Source of the DNA: CAYSCW01 sp964449165
GTDB taxonomy: Bacteria; Acidobacteriota; Aminicenantia; Aminicenantales; Aminicenantaceae
NCBI GenBank assembly: GCA_964449165.1
Contig: CAYVAT010000002.1
Span: 127,719-191,718, forward strand
DNA length: 64,000 nt
Direction: 5' to 3'
The notes below the pieces were generated by a model. The model was not told the origin of the DNA. It did no database searches and saw nothing but the letters and a program-made list of their open reading frames with translations. The stretch's first letter is position 1, and the number at the start of each line of letters is the position of its first letter. A program made the position numbers and the translations under genes. Positions 26,021 through 33,030 of this stretch are shown piece after piece.

Positions 26021-27324
26021 CAGAATTTTTGAAGAATTTCCTTGAGATTGGGAGAGCCGATTTCTTCCAACTCATAAATGATCCGAATGATTTTTTTATT
26101 GGTTTTGATCAGTCGGGAAAGGTCGATGGGGGTGGCTCCCACCACAAGCTCACAGTCAACCATATCGATGGTCTTGGTTAACTCTTCAATTTGTTCCTTT
26201 CCATAGCCCATGGCCGGAAGAACTCTGTCCAGATGGGTATACTTGGTGAAAGTTTTTTTAATACTGCCCACAGCATAAGGCCTGGGGTCGACGATGCGGG
26301 CTGCTCCGTATTTTATGGCCGCGATCACACCAGCTCCGTAAGGCATCTCTCCATGGGTCAGGGTAGGGCCATCTTCGATGACCAGGACCTTCTTGCCAGC
26401 AATCTCTTTTCCTTCTGGTGCAAAGATGGAAGAGTTGGCCCGGATGACGGTTGCTTGTGGATTGAATGTTCTGATGTTTTTCAGTACCTGATCAACCTTT
26501 TCTTTCTCGGCGCTATCTATTTTGTTGACCACGATGACGTGAGCTCTCCTGAAGTTTGTTTCGCCTGGATGATAGAGAATTTCATGGCCAGCTCGATGGG
26601 GATCGGCAACCACGATTTCAAGATTAGGCTGGTAGAAGGAAAAATCATTGTTTCCCCCATCCCAAAGGATAATATCAGCTTCTTCTTCAGCTCGTTCAAG
26701 AATAGCTCCGTAATCTACCCCGGAATAGACCACAATGCCATTCTTGATATGGGGTTCATATTCCTCCATTTCTTCGATGGTGCATTCTTCTCTTATCATA
26801 TCTTCATAGCTTGCAAAACGCTGAATCCTCTGTTTGACTAGATTTCCATAAGGCATGGGATGTCGAATGACCACTACTTTTCTTCCTTTTTCCTTGAGAA
26901 GGAGGGCGATCTTACGGCTGGTCTGGCTTTTTCCGCAGCCTGTGCGCACGGCGCAGACGGAGATTAGAGGCCGTTTACTTTTTATCATCGTTTCTCTGGG
27001 ACCCAGGAGGATGAAGCTTGCCCCGGCGGCCAGAACTTCTGAGGCCTTGTGCATCAGGGATTCATGAGAAACATCACTGTAAGAAAAGTAGACCTCATCG
27101 ACTTCCAGGTCTCTGATCAAGGAAGAGAGGTCTTCCTCTGAGAAGATGGGGATCCCCTCTGGATAGAGTTTTCCGGCGAGAACAGAGGGATATTTCCTGT
27201 CTTCAATATCAGGAATCTGAGTCGCGGTGAAGGCCACAACGCGGAATTCTTCTTTATCTCTGAAAAAAACATTGAAGTTGTGGAAATCTCTTCCCGCTGC
27301 TCCCATGATGATCACATTTTTCAT
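26020..27324 (-). CDS. P-loop protein of the cyclic 2,3-diphosphoglycerate synthetase family
   Basis: The 434-residue protein resembles the family named after methanogen cyclic 2,3-diphosphoglycerate synthetase. Residues 1-125 are a Rossmann-like domain (KNVIIMGAAGRDFHNFNVFF). A P-loop NTPase domain follows, with CAVRTGCGKSQTSRKIA as the phosphate-binding loop, DIILWDGGNNDFSFYQP as the Walker B-like region and VVNKIDSAE as a GTPase-style NKxD. Bacterial members near arcC and argF are known, but whether they make cDPG is doubtful; a role linked to carbamoyl phosphate or amino-acid catabolism fits the operon better (inference). It is the first gene of the operon: TTAGGAG precedes the ATG, and a good promoter lies about 55 bases upstream. 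Confidence 0.8.
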   Translation of the reverse strand: MKNVIIMGAAGRDFHNFNVFFRDKEEFRVVAFTATQIPDIEDRKYPSVLAGKLYPEGIPIFSEEDLSSLIRDLEVDEVYFSYSDVSHESLMHKASEVLAAGASFILLGPRETMIKSKRPLISVCAVRTGCGKSQTSRKIALLLKEKGRKVVVIRHPMPYGNLVKQRIQRFASYEDMIREECTIEEMEEYEPHIKNGIVVYSGVDYGAILERAEEEADIILWDGGNNDFSFYQPNLEIVVADPHRAGHEILYHPGETNFRRAHVIVVNKIDSAEKEKVDQVLKNIRTFNPQATVIRANSSIFAPEGKEIAGKKVLVIEDGPTLTHGEMPYGAGVIAAIKYGAARIVDPRPYAVGSIKKTFTKYTHLDRVLPAMGYGKEQIEELTKTIDMVDCELVVGATPIDLSRLIKTNKKIIRIIYELEEIGSPNLKEILQKF

Positions 27325-27378
27325 CTTATCGACTCCTAATGAGTGATTGGCTTTCTTTGGTCCAAAAAATAAAGAATT

Positions 27379-27407
27379 AGTATAGCAGATTAGAAGTTAG
27401 CTCTCAA
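27379..27407 (-). promoter_or_regulatory. Promoter of the P-loop protein-arcC-argF operon
   Basis: Minus strand TTGAGA (27402-27407), 17-base spacer, TATACT (27379-27384). The predicted leader is about 48 bases and includes the Shine-Dalgarno sequence of the first gene, unlike the leaderless promoters elsewhere in the window. Confidence 0.6.
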
Positions 27408-27423
27408 TACAGGACATTTTTGA

Positions 27424-27531
27424 GTAAGCATCTCCATTTCCATGATAGCTAATAGAAAAGGCGGTTCCCATCCATCCTCGCCAAGACCCTCCCACCCTTC
27501 CACTATGGGCTTCGGATGGACAGGAACCGCC
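27424..27531 (+). repeat. Intergenic hairpin repeat, copy 1, with upstream box
   Basis: A 72-base palindrome at 27460-27531: GGCGGTTCC (27460-27468) pairs with GGAACCGCC (27523-27531) and TCCATCC with GGATGGA inside it, separated by a CA/CA internal mismatch. The loop contains GCCAAGACCCTCCCACCC and CCACTATGGGCTTC, nearly identical in copies 2 and 3. Upstream at 27424-27448 is a 25-base box beginning GTAAGCATC and ending TGATAG, shared at 21 of 25 positions with copy 2. The stem extends outwards with one mismatch. It lies between divergent or unrelated minus-strand genes, outside the predicted transcript of the arcC operon. Confidence 0.85.
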
Positions 27532-27558
27532 TCTTCACTAAATGACTTTAGGCGAGTC

Positions 27559-27638
27559 GGGGTCAGGCTTCATCAGGAATGAAAGGACAAAGCAAGAATA
27601 TAGCTTCTGGCCTAACATGAATGACGAAGCCTGACCCC
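27559..27638. repeat. 80-base element with perfect 13-base terminal inverted repeats
   Basis: GGGGTCAGGCTTC (27559-27571) is perfectly repeated in inverse at 27626-27638. GGGGTCAGG-type ends recall small palindromic or REP-like elements mobilised by Y1 (REP-associated) transposases in other bacteria; that link is from memory of general patterns, not a match. No transposase is present. It also sits just downstream of the small minus-strand ORF and could act as a hairpin at its transcript end, though no T-run follows. Confidence 0.6.
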
Positions 27639-27650
27639 AGATGATGAGGA

Positions 27651-27764
27651 TTATTTTTTTCTTCTCGGTCTTTTTTTAGAGCGTTGAGGTTTGGAGGGAG
27701 GAGGCAAAGGCTTGTGGAATTTCTGCCAGGCTGGCTTTTGTCGTCTGTCTATGCCTCGAGGCAT
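27651..27764 (-). CDS. Possible very small, highly basic protein (37 aa)
   Basis: A 37-codon frame from ATG to TAA reading MPRGIDRRQKPAWQKFH and then a P/S/K/R-rich tail ending KKRPRRKK. About 40% of residues are Lys or Arg, as in small ribosomal or nucleic-acid-binding peptides. It begins 47 bases after the yfcE stop on the same strand. Only a weak AAGAG precedes the start. It is not a family I recognise; chance cannot be ruled out for such a short frame. Confidence 0.35.
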   Translation of the reverse strand: MPRGIDRRQKPAWQKFHKPLPPPSKPQRSKKRPRRKK

Positions 27765-27811
27765 TGTTTAGCTCTTTTTTCTCTGATTCGATTCTTGATA
27801 TCAGGAATCTC

Positions 27812-28294
27812 TCACAGAGGAATGATTTCGGCACGCAATCTCTTGGGGTCAAGGAGAGCGATCGTTTTTTTCCCGGAAAGCCAGCCCCCCGTTTCCCCTG
27901 GATTAAGAAGCAGCGTCTTTTTCTCTTTTCTGGTCTCAGGTTTATGGGTGTGTCCGAAGATGATGACATCATAATTGCCAGAGGAAAGATAGTCATGAAC
28001 AGAGGTGTGGACATGTGTAATCAGCCAAGCGAGGTTGTTGTTTTTGAAGATGAAGGGAGCGTCTTTAATTTCCCCCACTGAGTGAAAAACATGTCTAAGT
28101 CCTTCTTTTTCTCCATCACAATTGCCAAAGACAGCCTTCACCGGACAAGAAAGAGCTTTGAGTTCCTGGGCAGCGAAAGGAGCCACAAAGTCACCAGCAT
28201 GGATCACCAGATCGCATCCGATCTGGTTGAAGATACGGACAGCTTGCTTGATTGCGGGCAGATTATCATGCGAGTCTGACATAATTCCTATCAT
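27812..28294 (-). CDS. YfcE/MJ0936-type phosphodiesterase
   Basis: Small calcineurin-like metallophosphoesterase of 160 residues; relatives hydrolyse phosphodiesters in vitro but the natural substrate is generally unknown. The metal-binding motifs are in order: GIMSDSHDN (Asp, His), LVIHAGDFV (Asp), VFGNCDGE (Asn), LITHVHTS (His; usually T-H-G-H) and IFGHTHKP (His pair). Length is typical. GAAGG lies about 10 bases before the ATG, and a possible promoter (TTGCAA, 16 bases, TATAAG) lies just upstream. It is isolated between repeat copies 1 and 2. Confidence 0.9.
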   Translation of the reverse strand: MIGIMSDSHDNLPAIKQAVRIFNQIGCDLVIHAGDFVAPFAAQELKALSCPVKAVFGNCDGEKEGLRHVFHSVGEIKDAPFIFKNNNLAWLITHVHTSVHDYLSSGNYDVIIFGHTHKPETRKEKKTLLLNPGETGGWLSGKKTIALLDPKRLRAEIIPL

Positions 28295-28454
28295 TGGAGC
28301 AAAGCCTTCATAAATCTTATAATTTTTTTAAGGAATATTGCAAGGATTCCTGGGGTCAACCTTTCTTAACAGGTTTATTGGTTTCATAAGAAAGAGAGAG
28401 AATTACTTCTCTGCTGATCCGAAACAATCCCCAAAGTCGTGATGTGTTAGTAAT

Positions 28455-28626
28455 CAGGTAAGCTTAGGTGGAAGTCATCCATAGGCTAGCAGGCAAGGTT
28501 TCTGTCCATCTGAAGCCCATAGTGGTGGGTGGGAGGATCTTGGCGAGGATGGACAGGAACCGAAGCTCCGTGGGCTGATGATCTCCCATCCCTCACCCCT
28601 ATCACGGAAATAAGGATGCTTACCTG
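28455..28626. repeat. Nine-base inverted repeats bracketing repeat copy 2
   Basis: CAGGTAAGC (28455-28463) and GCTTACCTG (28618-28626) are perfect inverse copies about 155 bases apart. The right arm overlaps the upstream box of copy 2. They may be the ends of a larger element, or part of a long hairpin with copy 2 at its centre. Between them a C-rich tract (28582-28600) is also complementary to the G-rich strand of the copy 2 loop, giving an alternative pairing. Confidence 0.45.
28497..28623 (-). repeat. Intergenic hairpin repeat, copy 2, reversed
   Basis: Read on the minus strand the palindrome (28561 down to 28497) has GGTTCCTGTCCATC pairing with GATGGACAGAAACC with one mismatch. The loop holds GCCAAGATCCTCCCACCC and CCACTATGGGCTTC. 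The upstream box (28623 down to 28599, GTAAGCATC...TGATAG) is shared with copy 1, but the spacer to the palindrome is longer (37 against 11 bases). The stem sequence differs from copy 1 while base pairing is kept. Confidence 0.85.
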
Positions 28627-28640
28627 CTGATCCCCTTATG

Positions 28641-28669
28641 TTGACACTCTGGGGGTAAATGATTAAACT
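28641..28669 (+). promoter_or_regulatory. Promoter of tRNA-Val
   Basis: TTGACA (28641-28646), 17-base spacer, TAAACT (28664-28669); expected transcription start near 28676, nine bases before the tRNA. Confidence 0.75.
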
Positions 28670-28684
28670 ATTAGCTGATAAATC

Positions 28685-28759
28685 AGGCGCGTAGCTCAGT
28701 GGTAGAGTGCTTCCTTGACGCGGAAGAGGTCGAGGGTTCGATACCCTCCGCGCCTACCA
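28685..28759 (+). tRNA. tRNA-Val(GAC)
   Basis: Folds as a complete cloverleaf: acceptor AGGCGCG with CGCGCCT, D arm GCTC/GAGT, anticodon stem CTTCC/GGAAG with loop TTGACGC (anticodon GAC), T arm GAGGG-TTCGATA-CCCTC, discriminator A and an encoded CCA. The GAC anticodon reads GUC and GUU valine codons. It is single and lies 84 bases upstream of thrS, which has its own promoter. Confidence 0.97.
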
Positions 28760-28811
28760 TTTTTATAGGAGAAGGTATTCAGGAGGAAGACAACACACGT
28801 GCTAGAGTCGT

Positions 28812-28839
28812 TTGACCTGCCCTTTTGAATACATACAAA
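28812..28839 (+). promoter_or_regulatory. Promoter of thrS, predicted leaderless
   Basis: TTGACC (28812-28817), 16-base spacer, TACAAA (28834-28839). Only four bases separate the -10 from the ATG, so the mRNA should begin at the start codon. No Shine-Dalgarno sequence is close enough to be used. Confidence 0.5.
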
Positions 28840-28843
28840 ATTC

Positions 28844-30766
28844 ATGGCTAATTTAGCTAAGGTTCAGACTGAGGGGTCTGTCTACACCATAGAAAAGGGA
28901 ACAAAGCTTTCGGATTTTGTCGTTCGTCTAAAACTTTCTCCTGAGCCCCTCCTGGCAAAGGTTAATGGGCAGATCGTTGAATTAGAAACACAAGTAGTGG
29001 AGGATATAGAGATTCAATGGGTTTATTCAGATTCTAAAGAAGCCACAGAGATTTTAAGGCATAGCGCTGCCCACCTTTTAGCCCATGCTGTTGTAGAGCT
29101 ATTTCCTGGGACTCAGACGGGAGTGGGGCCGGCTGTAGAAGACGGTTTTTATTATGATTTTTTACGGGATAAACCTTTCACACTCGAGGATCTGGCCTCC
29201 ATAGAGGCCAGAATGAAGGAGTTTGCCCAGGACGATATTCCTATCAAGAAAGTGATTCTCTCCAAGAAAGAAGCTCTCCGCCTCTTCCACAAATTAGGGC
29301 AGGAGCTTAAAGTGGAGCTGATTGAAGAGAAAGGCGGAGATGAAGTGACATGCTATAGGCAGGGAGACTTCATCGATTTCTGCTTGGGCCCTCATCTTCC
29401 CTCAACAAAACATATCAAGCATTTCAAGCTTCTTTCTGTATCCGGGGCTTATTGGAAAGGGGACGAGAAGAGCAAGCAGCTGCAAAGAATTTATGGAACA
29501 GCATTCTTCAAGAAAGAAGACTTGTCGAATTACTTGGCTCTGCTCGAGGAAGCCAAGAAGAGGGATCACCGCAAGATCGGGCCAGAACTAGATCTCTTCA
29601 GTTTTCATGAAGACTTGGGGGCTGGATTGATTCTCTGGCATCCCAAAGGAGCTAGAGTCCGGCGTGTCATTGAAGACTATTGGTACGAAGAACACATCAA
29701 GGATGGCTATGACTTCCTCTATACTCCTCATCTAGCCAAGCTTGATGTCTGGCGCAGGAGCGGCCATACAGAATTTTACACAGCGATGTACCCTCCTCTC
29801 CAGATAGAAGATATAGAGTATGAGTTGAAACCAATGAATTGCCCCTTCCATATCATGGTCTACAACTCGAAACAGCGAAGCTACCGGGATCTTCCCCTGC
29901 GCTGGGCAGAGCTGGGCACAGTTTATCGCTATGAGAGGAGCGGCGTCCTTCATGGGCTCCTAAGAGTTAGAGGATTCACTCAGGATGATGCTCATATCTT
30001 TTGCAGAGAAGACCAGCTGGAGGATGAGATCAAGAGAGTCATTGCCTTGGCTTTGAGGGTTCTTAAAACATTCGGGTTTCAGGAGTATGCTGTTTACCTT
30101 TCCACCTGTCCAGAGAAGCATTGTGGGCTGGAAAAAGACTGGGAGAAAGCGACCGAGGCTCTGCAAAAATCCATGGTGGATATGAACCTCGATTTCGAGG
30201 TAGATGAGGGAGAGGGCGTATTCTACGGGCCTAAGATCGATATCAAGATCAAGGACGCTCTTCAGAGATCTTGGCAGTGCACAACTATCCAGGTGGATTT
30301 CAACCTGGCTGAGAGGTTTGATTTGAGCTATATTGGTCAAGATGGAATGGCTCACAGGCCTTATCTCATCCACAGGGCTCTCCTGGGATCACTGGAGAGA
30401 TTCTTCGGAATTTTGATCGAACAGTATAAAGGAAATTTTCCTGTGTGGCTGGCTCCAGTCCAAGTGATGATCATACCCATTGCTGACAGGCATAATGATT
30501 ATGCCGTTTCTTTGGGAAAGAAGTTCAGGGAGGAAGGAATACGCTCTGCGGAGGACTTACGGCGTGAAAAAGTGGGATACAAAATTAGGGACGCAGAAAC
30601 CCAAAAAATACCTATAATCCTTGTTGTTGGCGATAAAGAAGTCAAACAAGGGACTGCATCCCTGAGGATTCATACTCTTGGGGATAAAGGGGAAGTCAAC
30701 CCTTATGAAATCCTTGAAAAAATAAAAGAAATGGACAAAACTAAGACATTCAGCTTTAATTTTTAA
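28844..30766 (+). CDS. thrS: Threonyl-tRNA synthetase
   Basis: Class IIa synthetase charging tRNA-Thr, 640 residues, the usual full length. Domains in order: TGS (1-60), the editing second domain with HSAAHLLAHAV (HxxxH) and CLGPHLPSTKHIKHF, the catalytic core from about 245 with the zinc-binding cysteine in PMNCPFH and YRYERSGVLHGLLRVRGFTQ (motif 2), and the anticodon domain from about 535 (VWLAPVQVMIIPIADRHNDY). It heads the run thrS-infC-rpmI-rplT-pheS-pheT, a widely conserved translation-gene order. The stop TAA is immediately followed by the infC Shine-Dalgarno sequence. Confidence 0.98.
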   Translation: MANLAKVQTEGSVYTIEKGTKLSDFVVRLKLSPEPLLAKVNGQIVELETQVVEDIEIQWVYSDSKEATEILRHSAAHLLAHAVVELFPGTQTGVGPAVEDGFYYDFLRDKPFTLEDLASIEARMKEFAQDDIPIKKVILSKKEALRLFHKLGQELKVELIEEKGGDEVTCYRQGDFIDFCLGPHLPSTKHIKHFKLLSVSGAYWKGDEKSKQLQRIYGTAFFKKEDLSNYLALLEEAKKRDHRKIGPELDLFSFHEDLGAGLILWHPKGARVRRVIEDYWYEEHIKDGYDFLYTPHLAKLDVWRRSGHTEFYTAMYPPLQIEDIEYELKPMNCPFHIMVYNSKQRSYRDLPLRWAELGTVYRYERSGVLHGLLRVRGFTQDDAHIFCREDQLEDEIKRVIALALRVLKTFGFQEYAVYLSTCPEKHCGLEKDWEKATEALQKSMVDMNLDFEVDEGEGVFYGPKIDIKIKDALQRSWQCTTIQVDFNLAERFDLSYIGQDGMAHRPYLIHRALLGSLERFFGILIEQYKGNFPVWLAPVQVMIIPIADRHNDYAVSLGKKFREEGIRSAEDLRREKVGYKIRDAETQKIPIILVVGDKEVKQGTASLRIHTLGDKGEVNPYEILEKIKEMDKTKTFSFNF

Positions 30767-30781
30767 AGGAGGTCAATCATC
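30767..30781 (+). promoter_or_regulatory. infC ribosome binding site with AUC start codon
   Basis: AGGAGG (30767-30772) directly follows the thrS stop. In the IF3 frame the next codons are TCA ATC ATC AGA AGA; no ATG, GTG or TTG occurs in frame until 30941, well inside the conserved protein. ATC at 30779 has a 6-base spacing and is the most likely start; ATC at 30776 is the alternative. Rare start codons on infC are known to allow IF3 to repress its own synthesis. Confidence 0.8.
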
Positions 30782-31411
30782 AGAAGACGGAGTTTTTATC
30801 CTGGACGAGCGAGGTCAACGAAGCCCCATAGGATAAACGAAAGGATAAACGCAAAGCAAGTAAGGATCATCGACGAAAATAAAAAGCAACTCGGGATCTT
30901 CGTTCTTTCGGAAGCTCTGGATCTGGCCAAGGAGAGGAATTTGGACTTGGTCGAAGTGGCACCGCAGGCCGATCCTCCGGTCTGCCGCATCATGGATTAT
31001 GGAAAATACCTCTATGAACTGCACAAGAAAGCCCATGAAGCCAAAAAACACCAGAAGCAGATTCAGGTCAAAGAGATAAAGTTCAGACCAAAAATCAGTA
31101 TTCACGACTACAACTTCAAGATTCGCCATGTCCAACGTTTCTTGAAGGAAGGCAATAAGGTCAAGATCACAGTGATGCTTCGGGGAAGAGAGAAAGCCAA
31201 GCCTGAGTTGGCTCATCAGATATTAGACAGAGTGTTCGAAGATGTGAAGGAACTAGGTCATCAGGATGGTAATATCCGTTCACAGCCCTGGGCTGTATCG
31301 GCTGTGCTGAGTCCCGGGAAATCAGGAGGAAGAGATGCCAAAACTAAAGACGCACAGGGGGGCAAAGAAGAGGTTCAAAGTAACAGGACGGAAGAAGATC
31401 GTTCACAGTAA
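30779..31411 (+). CDS. infC: Translation initiation factor IF-3
   Basis: IF3 binds the 30S subunit and rejects wrong start codons and initiator tRNAs. From the AUC start the protein is about 210 residues. RRRSFYPGRA and RINERINAKQVRIIDENKKQ form the typical N-terminal domain, NLDLVEVAPQADPPVCRIMD the domain boundary, and VKEIKFRPKISIHDYNFKIR the start of the C-terminal domain. Choosing the first conventional start (TTG at 30941) would delete most of the N-domain, so the AUC start is required. The last 31 residues, after VLSPG, are a family-atypical charged tail that overlaps rpmI by 77 bases in another frame. Confidence 0.93.
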   Translation: MRRRSFYPGRARSTKPHRINERINAKQVRIIDENKKQLGIFVLSEALDLAKERNLDLVEVAPQADPPVCRIMDYGKYLYELHKKAHEAKKHQKQIQVKEIKFRPKISIHDYNFKIRHVQRFLKEGNKVKITVMLRGREKAKPELAHQILDRVFEDVKELGHQDGNIRSQPWAVSAVLSPGKSGGRDAKTKDAQGGKEEVQSNRTEEDRSQ

Positions 31412-31535
31412 GGCCTACAAAAGCCACATTCTCACCAAGAAGTCAGCGAAGAGAAAAAGGGGATTGGGCAGGAAGACAACCATAAGTTCCTCCGATATAA
31501 AAAGGATCAAAAAGATGCTTCCTTACGATGCATGA
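31335..31535 (+). CDS. rpmI: Ribosomal protein bL35
   Basis: Large-subunit protein of 66 residues, rich in Lys and Arg. The family start PKLKTHRGAKKRFKVTG and the HILTKKSAKRKRGLG segment are intact. AGGAGG lies 6 bases before the ATG, inside infC, whose reading frame continues 77 bases into this gene. rplT follows after 44 bases, the standard order. Confidence 0.97.
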   Translation: MPKLKTHRGAKKRFKVTGRKKIVHSKAYKSHILTKKSAKRKRGLGRKTTISSSDIKRIKKMLPYDA

Positions 31536-31579
31536 AGTTCACAGTACGCAAGGCAAGGATTTAAAATCAGGAGAGTCAA

Positions 31580-31936
31580 ATGGCAAGAATAAAGAGAGGA
31601 ACCAAGAGACATAAAAAAAGATCAAAGATTCTCAAACAGGCGAAAGGCTACTGGGGAGCCAGAAGCCATAACTACCGCACAGCCAAAGAAGCTGTCGAGA
31701 GAGCGCATCTCTACGCCTATAGAGATAGGCGTGTGCGCAGGCGTGAGTTTCGAAGGCTGTGGATCATCCGAATCAAGGCGGCAGCAGAGAAAGGCGGACT
31801 CTCCTACAGTCGTTTTATCCATGGACTTAAGAAACTCAATATTGAACTTGACCGGAAGATTCTGGCTGAGTTAGCCATCAATGCTCCTCAGACCTTTTCT
31901 CAAATATTGGAGAGAGTCAAACAGGCTACATCCTAA
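31580..31936 (+). CDS. rplT: Ribosomal protein bL20
   Basis: Early-assembling 23S rRNA-binding protein of 118 residues. Conserved segments: ARIKRGTKRHKKRSKILKQA, KGYWGARSHNYRTAKEAVER, YAYRDRRVRRREFRRLWI and the C-terminal zinc-free fold with FIHGLKKLNIELDRKILAEL. In other bacteria L20 represses this operon by binding an mRNA mimic of its rRNA site; no such structure was recognised here. GGAG is about 7 bases upstream of the ATG. Confidence 0.98.
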   Translation: MARIKRGTKRHKKRSKILKQAKGYWGARSHNYRTAKEAVERAHLYAYRDRRVRRREFRRLWIIRIKAAAEKGGLSYSRFIHGLKKLNIELDRKILAELAINAPQTFSQILERVKQATS

Positions 31937-31995
31937 GGCAGGATGATGGCCGAATTCAGTCGCCAAGTCTTTTCTGGGGTAAGAGGCGGAGGACC

Positions 31996-33030
31996 ATGAT
32001 AGATCTCAAACATAAGATAGAAGAATACAGAAGGACCTTTGATCAGGATATCGTTCGAGTAAAAGACGAGAAGAGTCTTCAAGAGATCCGCAATTTATAT
32101 TTGAGTCGTAAGCGAGGCTGTGTAAGCCTTCTCTTTGACCAGCTGAAAGAGCTTTCCTCTGAAGAGCGGCCTGAGGTAGGCAAGTATCTCAATGAGCTCA
32201 AAGATTACATTCAGGCGGAACTTCAGAAATTTAAACAGGGACTATCCAGACCGAAAGAGCCTTCCAAGAGAGTTGATCTCACTCTTCCAGGAAGGAAAAA
32301 ATATTGGGGCGCCCCTCATCCAATCCTTCTCTTCCAGCAGGAAATCGAGAATATCTTCTCAGGCATGGGATTTTCCATCGAAGAAGGGCCTGAGGTTGAA
32401 ACGGATTATTATAATTTTGAAGCCCTGAATTTTCCCCCTCACCATCCTGCACGCGATGACTGGGATACTCTTTATATCAATGATGATTTGCTCCTTCGTA
32501 CCCATACTTCTCCTGTTCAAATACGGGTCATGGAGAAGAGAAAGCCTCCAATCCGCATTATCATTCCCGGCAAAGTTTTCCGTAAAGAAACCCCAGACCC
32601 GACGCATCTGCCCATGTTCTTTCAGGTTGAAGGATTGGTTGTTGATCATGGAATCACCTTTGCTCATCTGAAAGGCACTTTGGAGCACTTCCTGCGCAGG
32701 CTTTTTTCAGAGAAAATCAAAATTCGATTCCGCCCCAGTTTTTTCCCTTTTACGGAGCCGTCTGCTGAAGTGGATATCGAATGTACCGTCTGCGGAGGGA
32801 AAAATAGGGAATGCCGCGTTTGCGGAGGTGGAGGATGGATAGAAATTCTGGGAGCGGGAATGGTCGATCCTCAAGTTTTCAAGAACGTCAACATCGACCC
32901 CGAAAGATACGCAGGCTTCGCTTTTGGTCTGGGCGTTGATCGGACAGCCATGTTTGCCTATCATATCACGGATATGAGATATTTTTATGAGAATGATCTC
33001 CGGTTTATAAGACAGTTTTTACTCAAATGA
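31996..33030 (+). CDS. pheS: Phenylalanyl-tRNA synthetase alpha subunit
   Basis: Catalytic subunit of the alpha2beta2 enzyme, 344 residues. An N-terminal coiled coil (1-100) is followed by class II motifs: HPILLFQQEIENIFSGMGF, PGKVFRKETPDPTHLPMFFQ (motif 2) and AGFAFGLGVDRTAMFAYHI (motif 3). An insertion with CTVCGGKNRECRVCGGGGW carries four cysteines, of which the pattern resembles a zinc knuckle; simpler CxxC forms are usual in the family. GGAGG precedes the ATG. Overlaps pheT by 4 bases (ATGA). Confidence 0.97.
   Translation: MIDLKHKIEEYRRTFDQDIVRVKDEKSLQEIRNLYLSRKRGCVSLLFDQLKELSSEERPEVGKYLNELKDYIQAELQKFKQGLSRPKEPSKRVDLTLPGRKKYWGAPHPILLFQQEIENIFSGMGFSIEEGPEVETDYYNFEALNFPPHHPARDDWDTLYINDDLLLRTHTSPVQIRVMEKRKPPIRIIIPGKVFRKETPDPTHLPMFFQVEGLVVDHGITFAHLKGTLEHFLRRLFSEKIKIRFRPSFFPFTEPSAEVDIECTVCGGKNRECRVCGGGGWIEILGAGMVDPQVFKNVNIDPERYAGFAFGLGVDRTAMFAYHITDMRYFYENDLRFIRQFLLK

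Larger units (their letters stand above)
28295..28640. other. Gene-free stretch between yfcE and the tRNA-Val promoter
   Basis: About 350 bases without a credible coding frame. It contains repeat copy 2 and its flanking inverted repeats; apart from the possible yfcE promoter at its left end, I see nothing else in it. Confidence 0.7.

Noticed and set aside
31250..31411. Frameshift error suspected in the infC 3' end
   Set aside because: Both other frames close quickly across 31250-31320 and none restores a more typical end, so no single-base fix is supported.
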